A stretch of DNA of 64,000 nucleotides from Aspidiotus rigidus (GCA_035079385.1 JAVHKY010000061.1:1612001-1676000); one strand, 5' to 3'; positions 24,290 to 36,913 are shown, counted from the first letter of the stretch. Program-made: numbers and translations. The notes: generated from the sequence alone by a model not told the origin.

Positions 24290-24459
24290 TATACGAAGGA
24301 AAAGAGTACGGTTTTACGTAGACACGCAGTAAAAATATATTATTGTGAGACTGCAGTTTCGCGGTGAATAGGTCGTCATCGCATCATCAGTTGAACAGTC
24401 TCACAATAATATATTTTTACTGCGTGTCTACGTAAAACCGTACTCTTTTCCTTCGTATA
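24290..24459 (-). ncRNA. perfect 64-bp inverted repeat (hairpin), unknown function
   Basis: 24290-24353 and 24396-24459 are exact reverse complements over 64 bases, separated by a 42-nt loop. It lies 162 nt past the stop codon of the zinc-finger exon at 24621-25087, on the transcript side. If that isoform's 3' UTR extends past the AATAAA at 24493-24498, the transcript would form a 64-bp duplex. I see no second copy in this window and no known transposon end. Alternatives are a very recent foldback insertion or an assembly artefact. The strand and the RNA type are inference; only the inverted repeat is seen. Confidence 0.5.
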
Positions 24460-24492
24460 ATGACGCGCAACGACGGCCATATAACCGTTGAT

Positions 24493-24498
24493 TTTATT
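24493..24498 (-). terminator. candidate poly(A) signal of the leftmost lola terminal exon
   Basis: Plus-strand TTTATT, which reads AATAAA on the minus strand, about 125 nt after the stop codon at 24621. It is a plausible proximal site. Use of it would exclude the hairpin at 24290-24459 from the mRNA. Confidence 0.55.
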
Positions 24499-24620
24499 TA
24501 ATATTTGTATAATTATGTACGTAACTTATACCTATATACGTAGTATAGATAGTTGATGAAAATTCTGTAAAACTTACACTCGAGTGGTGACGCGCAGGGT
24601 TGAAATCGCTCGCGTTCAGA

Positions 24621-25087
24621 TTACATCAATGTGGTCGTCGGTGACATAAACGAAGGCGGCGAGGACAGTGAAGACGCAGAGAGTGGTGCAGTAGTAGCAA
24701 CAGAAGCAACTACGTTCTCGGTCGCACTCGCACTCGCACTCGCACTCGTACTCGTAGTCGTAATCGTAGTACTGGTAGATATCTGCGACTGCTGAGTCGC
24801 CTGCACCTGCAGCTGACTGATCGCGTTCTCGACAATCGTTGACGGAGTTGTAATTGCGCCTAAATTTGAATCGTGACCGCCTAATTGTACATTCGGGCAA
24901 AATAATATATGTCTATTCAATCGAGTCGTATGTTTGAAAATTATGCCGCAACGCGGGCACGCGTGTTGCGGCCCCTTATCGCATCGATCTTCGCGAATAT
25001 GACGCGTCAGACTTTGTTTCCACTGATACAATTTACCACACAGTCTACAAACGAATCGTTGTTCGGCCAAAGGATCGGTAATTGGTT
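24621..25087 (-). CDS. lola: lola-type terminal exon A: zinc-finger pair and Ser/Thr/Ala-rich tail
   Basis: A terminal coding exon of 467 nt, entered after acceptor TTTGTTTTCAG, with two bases completing a codon before CCA ATT; it encodes 154 residues and stops with TAA. Finger 1 (CRLCGKLYQWKQSLTRHIRE, ending in Cys) is C-x2-C-x12-H-x5-C and finger 2 (CPRCGIIFKHTTRLNRHILF, ending in Cys) is C-x2-C-x12-H-x4-C. Two closely spaced fingers with Cys as last ligand are a hallmark of isoform-specific ends of the BTB factor Lola, which regulates neuronal and other fate genes. The rest is a low-complexity Ser/Thr/Ala/Gln tail (TTSTSASASASAT), partly coded by a hexamer repeat (24722-24752). An ATG at 25097 is intronic in this reading and not a real start. 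The shared BTB exons are outside the window. This is the most diverged of the four exons. Confidence 0.75.
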
Positions 25088-28035
25088 CTGAAAACAAATT
25101 TCACGCCGCGCATAAGACAACCATATTCTCAATAAGTGCGCTTTAGTCATTAAAATCGTTCGTTCATAGTGCTTCCGCTGTTTTCGCTGCTACTTATACC
25201 ATAAAGTATCCAACTTATTTTCTATATCTAATGATAATTAGGCCCTATTACAGATAATAATTAATTGTAAATGATATCGTACATCTGTATCTTAATACCA
25301 AGTTGGGTTATGTCCTATACGGTGATCGCGAGTCAAGAATTTAAACTTGGTCTCAATCTATTTCAAAGTATACGTAGCCTACAGCAGCCGTACCGTCACG
25401 TCGTCGTGGTAACTTATAGGTATATTTCATACTAATAGGTAGTATAAAATATTATTTTTAAACTAGCGTTTTTTTTTTTTTTTTTTTCTTTCTTTTTTCA
25501 AAACTACTGTATCGAAAGAGCGTTTTCTATGTACTAGCAGCGTTGCATTGCGAAAAGAGCGCTTTTAACGTGAAGTTGCCGCACTAAAAGAAAAAGTAAC
25601 GATATGACCGTATGAGTCATGAGTCATGACGCATTACTTTTCAGTCATAGTATGATTAAAAAGTTACTTTTCCACCATAGTATGAGTGAATCGTCGTTAT
25701 GATGCCGATGGTGGTTTCCGTGTATTTTGAAATTTGAACTTAGCTGTTTTCCTCTTTCGATACATTCGTTTTGAGAAATATAATACAATTTGTGTATCGA
25801 ATGCGAACTTTATTCATGACTCGTATATTCATCGCTTCTTCCGCGAAATCATGTACTCGTCTTGAAAAAGCTCGTATTCGATACATGTGCTGTAATATAC
25901 TATTTCGATTCCAGAAAATGACCAAAAAAAGACAATCGATATATTTTTCCCTCTCTAGGGAAAAAAGAAACCCGATTACCAAGCCAAGAGTCAGCAGGAA
26001 CGTAATTTTTGCGTTTTGAGTTCCACATTACTTTCTTTTGTTCTTCTTAGCTTCTTTTTATGAATTTCTTAGCGAGTTCGAAGGTTTTTACGAAATGGCT
26101 GAATTTTGTTCGTGAATAGGCTGCTTTAGAATATTTGCAAAATGGAGACGCGTGGATTCTGGACGCGCGTATTTTATAAAATGAAACTTTAAAGCGACAG
26201 CCCGGGCCCCGCTGACAGTATAAAACGACGACGTATGTGTGGTAAATAGGTAGGTATAGAGTGTGGGTCAGCAAACTTATCTGCGAGAGATACGTCTGAG
26301 GTACTATACGCTACGGTCTTATTGATATCCGAATCTAATATAGGTAGCGTTAAAAGAATACAAATAATATAAAAAAATGATGTACGGTACGTACTATACT
26401 AAGCGTTAGCAAACTGAAAAAATAATATTACGCGCACACGATACACACAAACTATTCTACGAAATACTACGTACGTACACACATATACTACACGAAAGGT
26501 AAAAAAACTACAAAACGTAAAATTGCGTAACACACAAGAAAATTTGACAAAAGCGAAAGCCATCGACAGAATTAGCCATAATTTGATTGCGACATTTTTG
26601 AAATACACAGATAAGGAAATGAGGTCGTCGTCGTCGTCGTCGTCGATCAATCGATCGATCGATCAATCAATACAAGTGCACCGTCGCACCTCAACTTAAA
26701 TTAATCTTGAAAGATTTTCAGCTCATCGACGCGACGCGACGTATCTTGTCGAATTTCTTAAAAGGTACTAGTTTTTTTTCTCTCTCTCTCTCTCTCCCTC
26801 CTCTGACGCTGACGTACACAAAGGAAAGCGATAATGCCTAAGTAAGAGGAACGATCGCGAGCCCGCGCTCAAAATTCGAAAGAATTCGAATTTCATCTCC
26901 AACATGAATTTTATCTGTATGATTACACGTATGTACGCTATACCGTACTTCTCAATACCCGATATCGTTTCAAGAGGTTCAAGATCTCTCTAAAATATGG
27001 ATGGTAGTAGAGTAAGAAAGAGAAATTTAAGGCAAAAAATGTACACGACGCGTATACAGTATTTAAAAATGTATACATTTTAGCGGTGCGTTTTCGTTTT
27101 AAATTTTTCCTTTTCCTTCTCACAAAAAATATTATGTAGTTTAGTACCTATCACTCAGAAACCAATTTCATTGAGAAAAGAGTGGTTCATATCTACCCAT
27201 CCTGGAAGAAAAACAATCCACTTAGGTACAACTTTCTTTATATCACTCACAACACAAATTGTCTCGTCACACAGAATCGTATAACCATTTTTTCTCCCCT
27301 TTTCTCAAATTCCGGGTATTGTTTTCTGATTTTACGCAACAATACTTTACTTGTAAACATAGATAATAGACAGGCGTAAGCATCGTTTCATTTTGTGTGG
27401 AGTCTTATAACTTTTTGCTACAAATTTACCCATTTTTTCTTCCAATAATTCACAAAAATGTCATCACCATCCAGATCTGATATGCTTCTCAAAAACGAAA
27501 GGTGAAATCACACATTCTTGAACAACATTCGAATGCTTGCCTGTTCAGCATCTACGAATCGGTAGACGTGCGGGACGAATTTCTCCGCATACTAACATCT
27601 CTATTATAACCAATAATTTATTTATCACTCGTTTTGCGGTATTGTTTTCGAGAAGAAGAATGACAACGTAAAAAACTGGAAAAACGAAGTTATAAAGTGA
27701 GAGGGAAAGAGAAAAAAATTGTCGACATCTGAAAGACTAATACAAGCTAACATCGAAAATACAAAATGAAAGCTTATCGATTCGAACGACACATACAAAA
27801 ACTACCAATTTGTACTACCATCTCATAATACGAAAGATATGATGCGATAAAAACTAATAAAATTAAAATACTTACATGGTACTTACCAAATCATTTTCTG
27901 GGATGGCCGATTTTCTCATACCAGCTTTGTACTTTTTCCGCAGGATTCAATCGAGCGAGATTGTGGAACGCGATGATAGAATGACTAAATGCACTATAGC
28001 ACTACGGTATAATAAGTCTACCCATATACGCTAAC
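25088..28035. other. lola intron, no gene recognised
   Basis: AT-rich sequence with a poly(T) tract (25470-25488), a tandem TATGAGTCATGAGTCATGA patch near 25608-25630, (GTC)n plus (ATCG)n at 26623-26667, a (TC)n run near 26780-26798 and a CGACGCGACGCGACG motif at 26727-26741. Frames of 60-83 codons carry no recognisable domains. Confidence 0.5.
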
Positions 28036-28066
28036 GCGACGCGCCGCGCCGCGCCGCGCCGCGCCA
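28036..28066. repeat. (CGCGC)n-type pentanucleotide repeat
   Basis: About six GCCGC units, extremely GC- and CpG-rich within AT-rich surroundings, preceded by the CGCGACGCG motif. No transcript could be assigned. Confidence 0.85.
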
Positions 28067-28524
28067 CGCTGCACTTACCTACTGTATCTACTTAGTACCT
28101 ACCGTGCGTTACTTACCTCTCACTCATTGCGAACTCTCCAATTCGTACGTCTATGTAGCTCGCACCTTAAACTTAGATAAAATGAAATAATAACGACTTT
28201 GTTGCGAAAAGATTTCAATTACGTTATACTAATTCTCATGATTTCTTATAATAATGACGTCGCGTCGTCATTTGATCCTATTTGTATTTGCGCGTGCGTG
28301 CGCGAAAAACCTACTTAATGCATAAACATCGAAAATAGTGTAATTTGTAGATTTACAATGCTTCAAAGTTAACAATACCTACATATTATCATGTAGGCTA
28401 GTATATTCATTCGCTGTTCTGCTTATAAGTATTTTCTGATGCGAGTAATCGCGTATAAATCAATCAGAATTGCGATCATTCCATCCTATTGCGCGCGGAA
28501 ATCAATAGATAGTGAAATGAATAG

Positions 28525-28698
28525 AAGCTTCGACGATGTTACATCACCACGAATATCGAAGTATACGCGTGGAAAGGCAATGCCAGGAAAATCCTAATCG
28601 ACGCGGGCAGCGCAGCATATTCAATCATTCCCGAGGCGATCAACGGAGTTTCAGTCGATGTGTTCCGCGCGTGCGAAATTTTATTTCTTTTCTTTTAA
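28525..28698 (+). pseudogene. retroviral-type aspartic protease fragment of an LTR retrotransposon
   Basis: The frame from 28525 to the TAA at 28696 encodes TTNIEVYAWKGNARKILIDA followed by GSAAYSIIPEAI. The LIDAGSAAYSIIP stretch corresponds to the LLDTGSxxxxI active-site segment of Gypsy- or Pao-type proteases, with Ala instead of Thr in the D-T-G triad, which would weaken catalysis. Only this N-terminal lobe is seen; no reverse transcriptase or LTRs are near, so it is a relic. A host single-domain retropepsin-like exon is possible but there is no splice evidence. Confidence 0.5.
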
Positions 28699-31060
28699 CG
28701 GCCGCGCCCCATCCATCATAATTATACAGGAGGCGATTTGCGTGCATGTTCAAAATGAAAATGTCAGAAGTAGCAACATTGCGAAAAATAATGTCGAAAG
28801 TAGTTTCCTTCTTCTTACCAGCTAGGCGAGAATGTATTCGAAAAGAACTGAAAATTTGCAGCAAAGAAAAATCATATTTGCTAACGGTAATTTCTCCATC
28901 ATATCTTCCGCGCATTATCGCCACCGCCGCCGCCGCCGCCGCCGACGCAGCAGCACCTACTTACGATGTGAATCACAGACCATCGAAACAATGACAAAAC
29001 TTTCATTAGGTCATTGACATAAATTGAAGGCGAAAATTGCTTTCCGCTAAAGAACTACCTAGTTAATAAATTCGTTGAATCAGATATTTTGAGCTATATG
29101 CACCTGTAATTAGTGGTGACGGACGAAATACCCTATTGTAGAGTTACGATTTTCAATGTTACAGCGCATTACCTACAATATTATGTAAGTTACCGGCAAA
29201 TGCGATAAAATTTGATTAGGAGTCGAAACAAATTTTATACCAGGTGGCTTGTGGTGAATAAGTGATACCGAAACGTTTTCTTCTCATCTGATAGCCATGC
29301 GATAAGATTTGACTGAATAATGTAAAAAAAAAAAACAAAAAACAAAAAAAAAAGGAAGAAAGAAAGAGGTAGTTTATCGAATTCGAAAGAGAGGGTAGCT
29401 GATAAACGTAAAGATACGTATATGCACGTCGTTTGGTGCGAAGAAAACGCAGAGTATTACTGAGCTCATATCATTTTTGTTATTTTTTTTTTTTTCACTA
29501 ATCATCCTTATTGGATGAAAGGAGAAAAGTCTGAAATTTCTTCGCATGAAAATGGTCACGCCATACAAGATGGAATAACGTTAATGGAACGTCGACGGAT
29601 GCGAATGTAATGAGGAGAGATCCATGCTAATGTGACGACGCGACGAGTGACCATCGCGCGAAAGTTGCACATCGTACGCGGAGAAAACGCCTTTGCCCGG
29701 TAACGTACCGCCGACTTTGTTGTTGTGCGTCTCTCATCTCCATTGCCGTCAAAGCGGGAGCAGAATTATGTCGACGGTAGTCAAATACATTTCGTTTTAT
29801 ACTTAAGCGCAATGGTGTTCAATTTGTGATTATTGATTGTATATGTACAGGTTAGCACTAAGGTATCCTACAGATAGGGAGGAATTTTATGAACAGGTTA
29901 TTTCTTCGACTTTTTCCTGAAAAAACGCACTTGCGATTCAAGCGAATTATAATTTTTATTGTCGTATGTTTACTGGTTCTGTAAATGTGTACTATATTAT
30001 ATTAATATTAATTTTGTTAAAATTGGTACAGCCTCCCCCCCCCCTCCCCACTACGCAGTGGATCGAGATTTTTCGTAAAAGATGTTCTTCCGTATCGTTT
30101 ACTTTATTAGCAGAACGTATCGACAACATGATAGTGTCGAAGTTCGGAAACGTGTTTCGTGACGAGCGACGCGACGTCTGCAAACAACATCATCGAGGAA
30201 AGATCTATCTTCGAACAATAGTGGTGGAAAAATGCATATATGTGAATCGATGTTGAATTCGACGTTGTACCGTCGCGTCGTAATGCCGATGCCGTAATCA
30301 TTAATATATTATAAAAATATATTCTTCGAGTAAAGGGGCATTCTTACGTATTTGCGTTGATAAAAAAATTGGTCCCGTAACGCGAAGAATAGCGAGCGAA
30401 AACCGGAATTTTCAGTCACCTTCTAATTTCCCTCATCCGCGTTTGGTTCATCTAGGTCATATTTTCAAATCACGGATCGTCCATTCATTTAAACGATCTG
30501 CATCGCATCGTACTCAGTCACCGTGCAAGACTGAGCTAGCGCTGTTAGATTTTCTATTACTGTATTGTGCATAAAAAATATAACGCGACACTGAAATACC
30601 TGTACGTGTATTCGAAGTTCATAAATTTCATCCTATCAATGCAATGCAACGAAGTTCAACTGTTAAGCTGTAATTGAAACTAAGTCGCAGTCCATACACC
30701 TTGAGTATTGAGTAGATATGGTTCTTTTTTCACCAATCGATTCTTGAACTTTTTACAGATCATTATCACCGTCAGTCAGTATCTGCGTAAGTATACATGT
30801 GAATACGTACACCTTGTAGTACAAATTTTGGCGTAATATTTTTTTCCATCAAATTCACAATGCGATCGTACGCCTTGGATAGAAAGATCGAAATAAATAC
30901 CGCAGCGAAAAAATTAATAATAATTTCAATAATAAGAGATGTTTTGGGACCGCATATGTCGTCGATACATAGGTACAACACAGTGCAGTGCAGTGCACTG
31001 CACGAGAATACGATGCACTCGAGAATGTTTTGTATTTGTCACTTGCAGCGGTCTATTCTG
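28699..31060. other. lola intron, no gene recognised
   Basis: AT-rich. It includes (GCC)n at 28921-28943, an A-rich run near 29323-29352, a poly(C) tract at 30035-30044, and CpG-rich CGACGCGACG motifs at about 29637, 30168 and 30271. No supported gene. Confidence 0.5.
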
Positions 31061-31456
31061 ATAATTCACTACTGAACAGCTATCCTGTTACAAAAATTCC
31101 ATTACGTTATTCTCGGATACTTTTCAACACTGAACACGAATCCGTTGCCCGTTTTTTTCTAGCACGTCACAATTTTTAGTAACCACGATTAAAGTTCTCG
31201 TTTACTTGCCGCGCGTCGTCGCGAAACACATCGACGATAGCAGCGTCGCTATCGAAAACGTTCGTTACGTTCCGCGAGAGTGCGCGGCAAGTAGACGAGA
31301 ATACTTGTTATGATTACGTGAATATTTATCGTGATTACTAAAAATTGTGACGTGCTAGCAAAAAACGGACAACGGATTCGTGTTCAGCGTTGAAAAGTAT
31401 CCAAGAATCACATAATAGAATCTTTGTAACAGGATAGCTGTTCAGTATAGTGATAA
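31061..31456. mobile_element. foldback element of about 396 bp
   Basis: The terminal word ACTGAACAGCTATCCTGTTA (31071-31090) is mirrored by TAACAGGATAGCTGTTCAGT (about 31427-31446). The arms (31061-31180 and 31338-31456) pair with scattered mismatches. An inner pair, TACTTGCCGCGCG (near 31203) against CGCGCGGCAAGTA (near 31282), adds a second stem around a GC-rich centre containing CGTCGTCGCG. The mismatches show age. No target duplication was identified. Confidence 0.72.
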
Positions 31457-33041
31457 TACAAGATAATATATAAAGTATAGCCATTTTTTTCCCCCTTTGA
31501 AAAAACAAGACTGAGGCGCTTAGCTCTCCAGTACTCGGATCTCTTATTATTCGTTCTGATTTTTTCATCATTTCTCTTTTTTTTTTTTTTTTTTTTTTTT
31601 CCATAAGTTGTAAATATAGGGATAAATCATTAATAAGTTCAGTCTTGCAAGAAACGGAACCAGAAAGATACGCTGCGGCGGCCCCTTTTCTCCTGTCAAA
31701 ATCCCAAACCTAAAATGTTTCCAGAAATATTCGTCAGAGCTACCGGCCTCGCACTGATGCATTGAAAATTCTTGATACTTCGATATATGTCAATAAGATA
31801 TTAGGTATCTGATCAAAAACAAGCAGTAGTCTTCACGGTTAAATAACACACTCGGGTAAGTATATCCTCGCATCATTCGGGTATACAAAAATGTAACTTT
31901 CGCCAAGAACTTGGAAATGATTCGAGTTTTGTAAATTTCACTTTTTCGTACCACTCCTACGAAGTGTCTGTAAGAAGGGTGTTCGTCCCATAAGAAATAC
32001 TTCCTGAATTGATTTGATGATTTTTCAAAGCGCCTCAACAAAGAGAATCTTTGGTAAAAACTTTTTTACAAAAATTTCAATTTCATTTCTCATCATTCTA
32101 TGTTTAAAGTCCTAGAACTGAAATATTTATTCGACACACTCCTCCTCTTCTAAATGACACAATAATATGTTATATTAGCCGAAGTCAGAATTTTTGAGAT
32201 TTTTCTGCAGATGATGTTCTGACTAAGCTCGAACGCTTCTCTGCTCGTTCAGCTCGCGTAACGCTACCTTCACGAACATTGCGTCGTTTCGCTCCTCTCG
32301 ATCTCGCGATGAGAGCAATCTCGTAACACTAATTCGATTCCCCAAATTATCACATCGAATAAAAGAAGAACATTTCCAAATATTTTCGAACGAAAAGGAC
32401 GTCGCGTCGCTTTCCAACATTCTAATGAAATAAGTAGGTTGCTCTCTATCGATATATTCATCCATAATCCATTGATATCGCGAGTAATTCAGAAAACAGA
32501 ATCAAGTAAAATTAGGGAGTAAAAACAGATATCAGTCTTCGAACGAATTGAAGAAGGGGGGGGGGGGGGGAATAATAAACAAAATTAAATAAAATTCAAA
32601 ACAAATAGTCGAAATATTGTTCTTCACGTCTCACGACCATAACAAAAAATTTTGAAACATCGCCACGTAATTTGATTCACGCAACGTCTTTGCGAAAGGG
32701 AGCCTCTTGCACACTACGTATTACAAGATGAGCTTGTCGTGTCAATGAAGAAGAATTGAACAAATTTAATAGGTACCTACCTATATGTTACGAATAAAGA
32801 CGATTTTTTTTCTTCTTCTTTTTCGCTCTTAATTATTACTGGCGAGGGAAGAGCGGATAAGATGCTACTACAAGTAGTACATCTTATTAACAAAAGAAAA
32901 AAAAACAGTACCAAAATGAAACAAGTATGTAGGATGATATACATATACGAATACGTAAGTGTGAATACCTTGGTATTGTATTGCAAGAGTTTATAAGAAA
33001 ATTTATAATAAGCTATTACAGACCAGTGCAATACGTATTAT
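31457..33041. other. lola intron or 3' UTR, no gene recognised
   Basis: It contains a poly(T) tract (31579-31600) and a 15-bp poly(G) tract (32556-32570). Its right part lies just downstream of exon B on the minus strand and would hold that isoform's 3' UTR. No clear AATAAA close to the stop was noted. Confidence 0.45.
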
Positions 33042-33298
33042 TCAGTGGGGCGAATTTTCAACCGACTCGTCGCTTCCATGATAGTTGCGAACATGTTTCA
33101 ATAAGTTAGATCTGACTTTACAACGGTACGGACAATGCGGGCATGCGCAATTCGGTGGTTTTCCACATTCGTTTTGCAAGTGACTTTTCAACGAACTTCG
33201 CCATTTGTAAGTGCGACCGCATTTAACACACGGATACCGTAGATGATATTCCGGGTTTCGTTTACTCGAATTTGAACCGGTTAACGGGAACAGCAATG
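33042..33298 (-). CDS. lola: lola-type terminal exon B: two zinc fingers
   Basis: A 257-nt terminal exon after acceptor GATGTGTTGCAG, which is preceded by the pyrimidine-rich stretch TTTTCTTTCTTTTTCC. Two bases (CA) complete a codon, then TTG CTG. It encodes 84 residues: a short linker (LLFPLTGSNSSKRNPEYHLR), finger 1 (CVKCGRTYKWRSSLKSHLQN, last ligand Cys, H-x4-C), CGKPPNCA, and finger 2 (CPHCPYRCKVRSNLLKHVRN, H-x4-H). It ends after a short acidic tail (DESVENSPH). The CGK linker after finger 1 and the mixed C2HC/C2H2 pair match Lola isoform ends. The phase is identical to exons A, C and D. The product would be a nuclear DNA-binding isoform once joined to the BTB part. Confidence 0.82.
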
Positions 33299-34029
33299 CT
33301 GCAACACATCGCGAATGAATATGGAAAAAGAAAGAAAATCCCCGCATACAACTCGACACACGCACACAAATACAAAATAAAGAAAGAAAAAAAAAAAAAT
33401 GAAGGCGAATTTACGTAGGTATGCCTGTTTTTAATTTTCATGCGACCGCTCGCGAAAATCATTGGTATACAATTTGTATTTTGAACAGAACTTTGAATAA
33501 AATTACTGCTAAATTTATTTTACTTTTTCCTTCTTCCATTAAGCACACAAATACGTTTTTTTTTCCCGTATGTACTTCAAATCATTAATAGCCCAGTAGC
33601 ATTACAAAAATCAAAAAAGAAGAAGAAAAAAAAATCATGAAATAGTATAATTATTGTGCTACTGGAAAATGAAGCAAACGATATTCAAAAGAACGCGAGG
33701 GCTTTGGTGACCCAAACCAGAGCGAGGGACGCCATGCAGCGCTGCCATCCAGATAATGAAGACGTAGATGAACGGTATATCCCATCTGGCAAAATGGGTT
33801 TCCTACTAGAATACGCGTTAGTGTGTTTGTGTATTGAACTGTGTGTGCGTTATATATATATATAATTATGTAGATATAATAATACGTCAATTTGCCGAAA
33901 TTCGATTATGACCTACGAATGTCATTTTGTAAGAATATCTGAAGAACGAACGTTCTAAATTTAACAATACGTATTATCGAATTCTACGTTGAAAATTTAT
34001 GAAGAAGCAGTAGATCCTTTCGGTTGTCA
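33299..34029. other. lola intron upstream of exon B
   Basis: It holds a second pyrimidine-rich (minus strand) stretch at about 33380-33401. A 69-codon plus-strand frame at 33656-33865 has no recognisable domain. Nothing else was supported. Confidence 0.5.
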
Positions 34030-36659
34030 TCTAATACAGTGTTTCTTAACCTTTCTTACAGCGCGGCACATTTCTCCAAGAGACTATATTACTGCGGCAG
34101 AGCATTTCCAGAACTCCAAATTGTAGCGAAAATTTTTGTGCGTTTTGACATTTTTATGTCTCTATTGATTTCCATCTCCTAATTTAAGAATTTGTGACCT
34201 ACAAGATGGCTATATGAGGCCTCTCTCTACTGCGGTCCCGGGAAACAACAGTTTTTATCTTTCGCCAGGACTCAAGAAAATTTCGCCACTAATACATGCA
34301 AAAGTGTCTGGATATTTTTTGCATTTATTGGAAATCCCCTGGGCTCTTCTGATTTCAAAATTTATGAGAAACATGAAATTTAATCTGTATTTTTGGCCAA
34401 GTCGCAGAAAGTTCTTGGTTTTTATGACGTTGAGTGTAGGTTTGAACTCAAGTTTAAGTAATTATAACTGGAACGGACGTCATTCAAAAATTAGAACATA
34501 ACGGTCAGATAGTGCTTCTAATTACTTTTACGAGTAAAATTCATTTTTTAGTTCATATTAATTTATGTTTTTGATCAGAATTTTGCGGCACACCTGAGGC
34601 GTGCTTGCGACACGGTGATGTGCCGCGGAACACCGGTTGAGATATACTAATCTAATATATAGAGTAGAATGTTTGTTTGTCCTTTTTAACTCGAGAACCA
34701 TTTTACCTATCCACCTGAGATTTTCGCGACACATAGGTGTTATTCAGACATACCATTAAAGCCATAAATGAAAATTTTAGCTCCCACAGAAAAAAGTTCT
34801 TATCAAAAATTGTGTGTCCTCGCTGTACGCGTCACTTGATAAAATTACAATTCGATTCACCAAAGAAAGGTACCTGCACGCAACTGTCTACTGTATTTCT
34901 CTACCTAGGCTGACATCCTGTATTCTTGAGAACCGGATATTGGCGCCACCTTCTAACATTTACATTTTCATTTTCTTAACGTTACCGGAAGTACGAAAAT
35001 CTGGGAATGTTTGTTTGTCTGTCTGCACGGTATTCTTGAACAAGAAACGCGACTACGATGACGATGATACGTTTGTACACCAGTTATTTGAACGCTTCTA
35101 ACTATTGACGTGGAGTATTTCTTGAAAATCTTATTTTTATTCGGATAAAGTTTTAGATTAATTTCAACGTTCCGGCTGCGTCTGGGTGGAGTAATGAGCG
35201 AAAAAAATTCAATTCGGAAAAACGAAAAATTTAGACGTAGTAAAACTCCTTCTCACTCTACGCGTTGTTCAAAATGTTTAAACGCGTTGCAGTCCAAAAC
35301 ATTCAATTATTGTTGTAATAACTCAATTTGTACTTATTTCTATGAAAAATTGAAGTAAACAAAAATTGTAGCCCCTGTAATTTTTTTTTTTCGAACGAGT
35401 CTAATTTCAGATTTTCAGGAGGAAATTTGGAAACTAATGGTATTTCAACTGATGCTTTTCAATCAACATCATTGCGTTCACACAGAGAAAGAACTTAAAC
35501 TGGTTGCTCTGGATAAATCTAGAAAGACTATTCAAGTTTCACTTTTTTTTTTTTTTTTCTTAAATGTTGTGAAAAAATTGCAAGCTCTGTATTTTGCTTT
35601 GGGATTAATTCATTTTCGATTTTAAAGGGAGAAGTTCATGTAAAACAATTTCTTGAAAATTCGCTTTTCTTTTGTAATACGGGAGACTATGCAGCAGGTA
35701 CATAATAAGGCCGTCAGACTTTGAAACCACCTAATGAAAGGTACCGGGTTCGAGCCTCGTATGTGAAAAGTACATCTGTTTCTCATACAAAAAAACGACT
35801 GAGTGCGTCTCATGCATCTATACAGACTGACGTCATTTCCCCTAGTGCCTCAAAAACCCGCGAAGTGGTCGAGGTATAGCCTAGTCGCCGATGAAAGAGA
35901 ACGCGCGTGAACCGTACGACTAAGACAACAATATTCCAGCAAGTCTATCCCAAGAATGTTGAATGAAGGTCATTTATAATGCGTAACGAGTATGGGTGGT
36001 TTTCAACAGGGAATTTATTTAATGGAAGGGAGGAGGTAAATTGGAGAAAAATGACGGGTGCTGGCCGCCCCGGCAAAACTTGGAACTTGGAAAAATTTCG
36101 ACTTTCAAGTAATATATGATAAAAATTTTGAATATTGAGCTGTACGTGACGGGAGGATTCGGGAGAAATATAGACTTCCCAAGGTAATGAGAAACAATGT
36201 TTAATCTTTATTCCGAAACATTATGAACAAAGAAATCCTCATAAAGTAGGTTTCCCGTTGGCCTCGATCAACACAGTTAATGAAGGCAATCCCAAGCAGT
36301 TAACAAAATAAGCTGCTAGTTATCCTCGCCGGATTTTGAAACTACTCGTACAGTCTAAGAAAATACGTATACTGGGTGCGGGAGAGAAATGTGAAAATTG
36401 TATCTGGTTTCTCATACAGGAAACGAACAACTTGCAGCATCTTCTGCGTCTATACAGACTGATGTAATACGTCGGTGATATGGCAGGCTTTTTACTTAGT
36501 GTCCATCCATTTCCTTAATCATTGCGACTGGTAAAATATGGATGAATTGGTCCGTTTTTTGCTGCAATACAGTTATTACGTGTCAAGTTAGCTCTTGCCT
36601 TTAAAATACAGATATCTACTGAACACATAGCTGGCGGTTAGGCACGCCACCAACTGCTA
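34030..36659 (+). mobile_element. Helitron-like element, copy 1 (interrupted)
   Basis: The 5' end TCTAATA (34030-34036) continues after the nested element as TCTAATATATAGAGTAGAAT (34651). The 3' part ends with a GC-rich hairpin, TGGCGGTTAGGCACGCCACCA (about 36632-36652), and CTGCTA. It shares both ends and much of its body with 50468-51347. A TC start and a 3' hairpin followed by a CT-rich tip fit non-autonomous Helitrons, though the last bases do not clearly give CTRR. The body contains an internal duplication (35745-35840 resembles 36400-36470). No Rep/helicase frame is present. Confidence 0.6.
34037..34649. mobile_element. hAT-like MITE nested in the Helitron 5' end
   Basis: The left tip CAGTGTTTCTTAACC and the right tip complement TAGTATATCTCAACC are terminal inverted repeats of the common hAT type. 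They are followed inward by GCGGCACA words at both sides. The flanks are a perfect 8-bp duplication ATCTAATA (34029-34036 and 34650-34657), which is also the first bases of the Helitron. 613 bp, no transposase. Confidence 0.85.
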
Positions 36660-36837
36660 CACATATTACATATTTATAATTATAGAAAACACTACGACTT
36701 GACCGAATAATCGATATTGACTGTCGAAATGGAAAAATCGATCTGTTTATACACGATTGAAGGTGTCTTTCTTTATCATATTTCATAATTGCAATATCGC
36801 ACATACCACCCACCTCCCCCCCCCCCCTCCCCATTAA

Positions 36838-36913
<76 letters not shown>

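Noticed and set aside
24616..24900. Minus-strand 94-codon frame with Glu/Cys/Tyr repeats
   Set aside because: Alternative-frame reading of exon A through its hexamer repeat.
35755..35775. GGGTTCGAGCC, resembling a tRNA B box
   Set aside because: No A box or cloverleaf around it; it lies inside the Helitron-like element.
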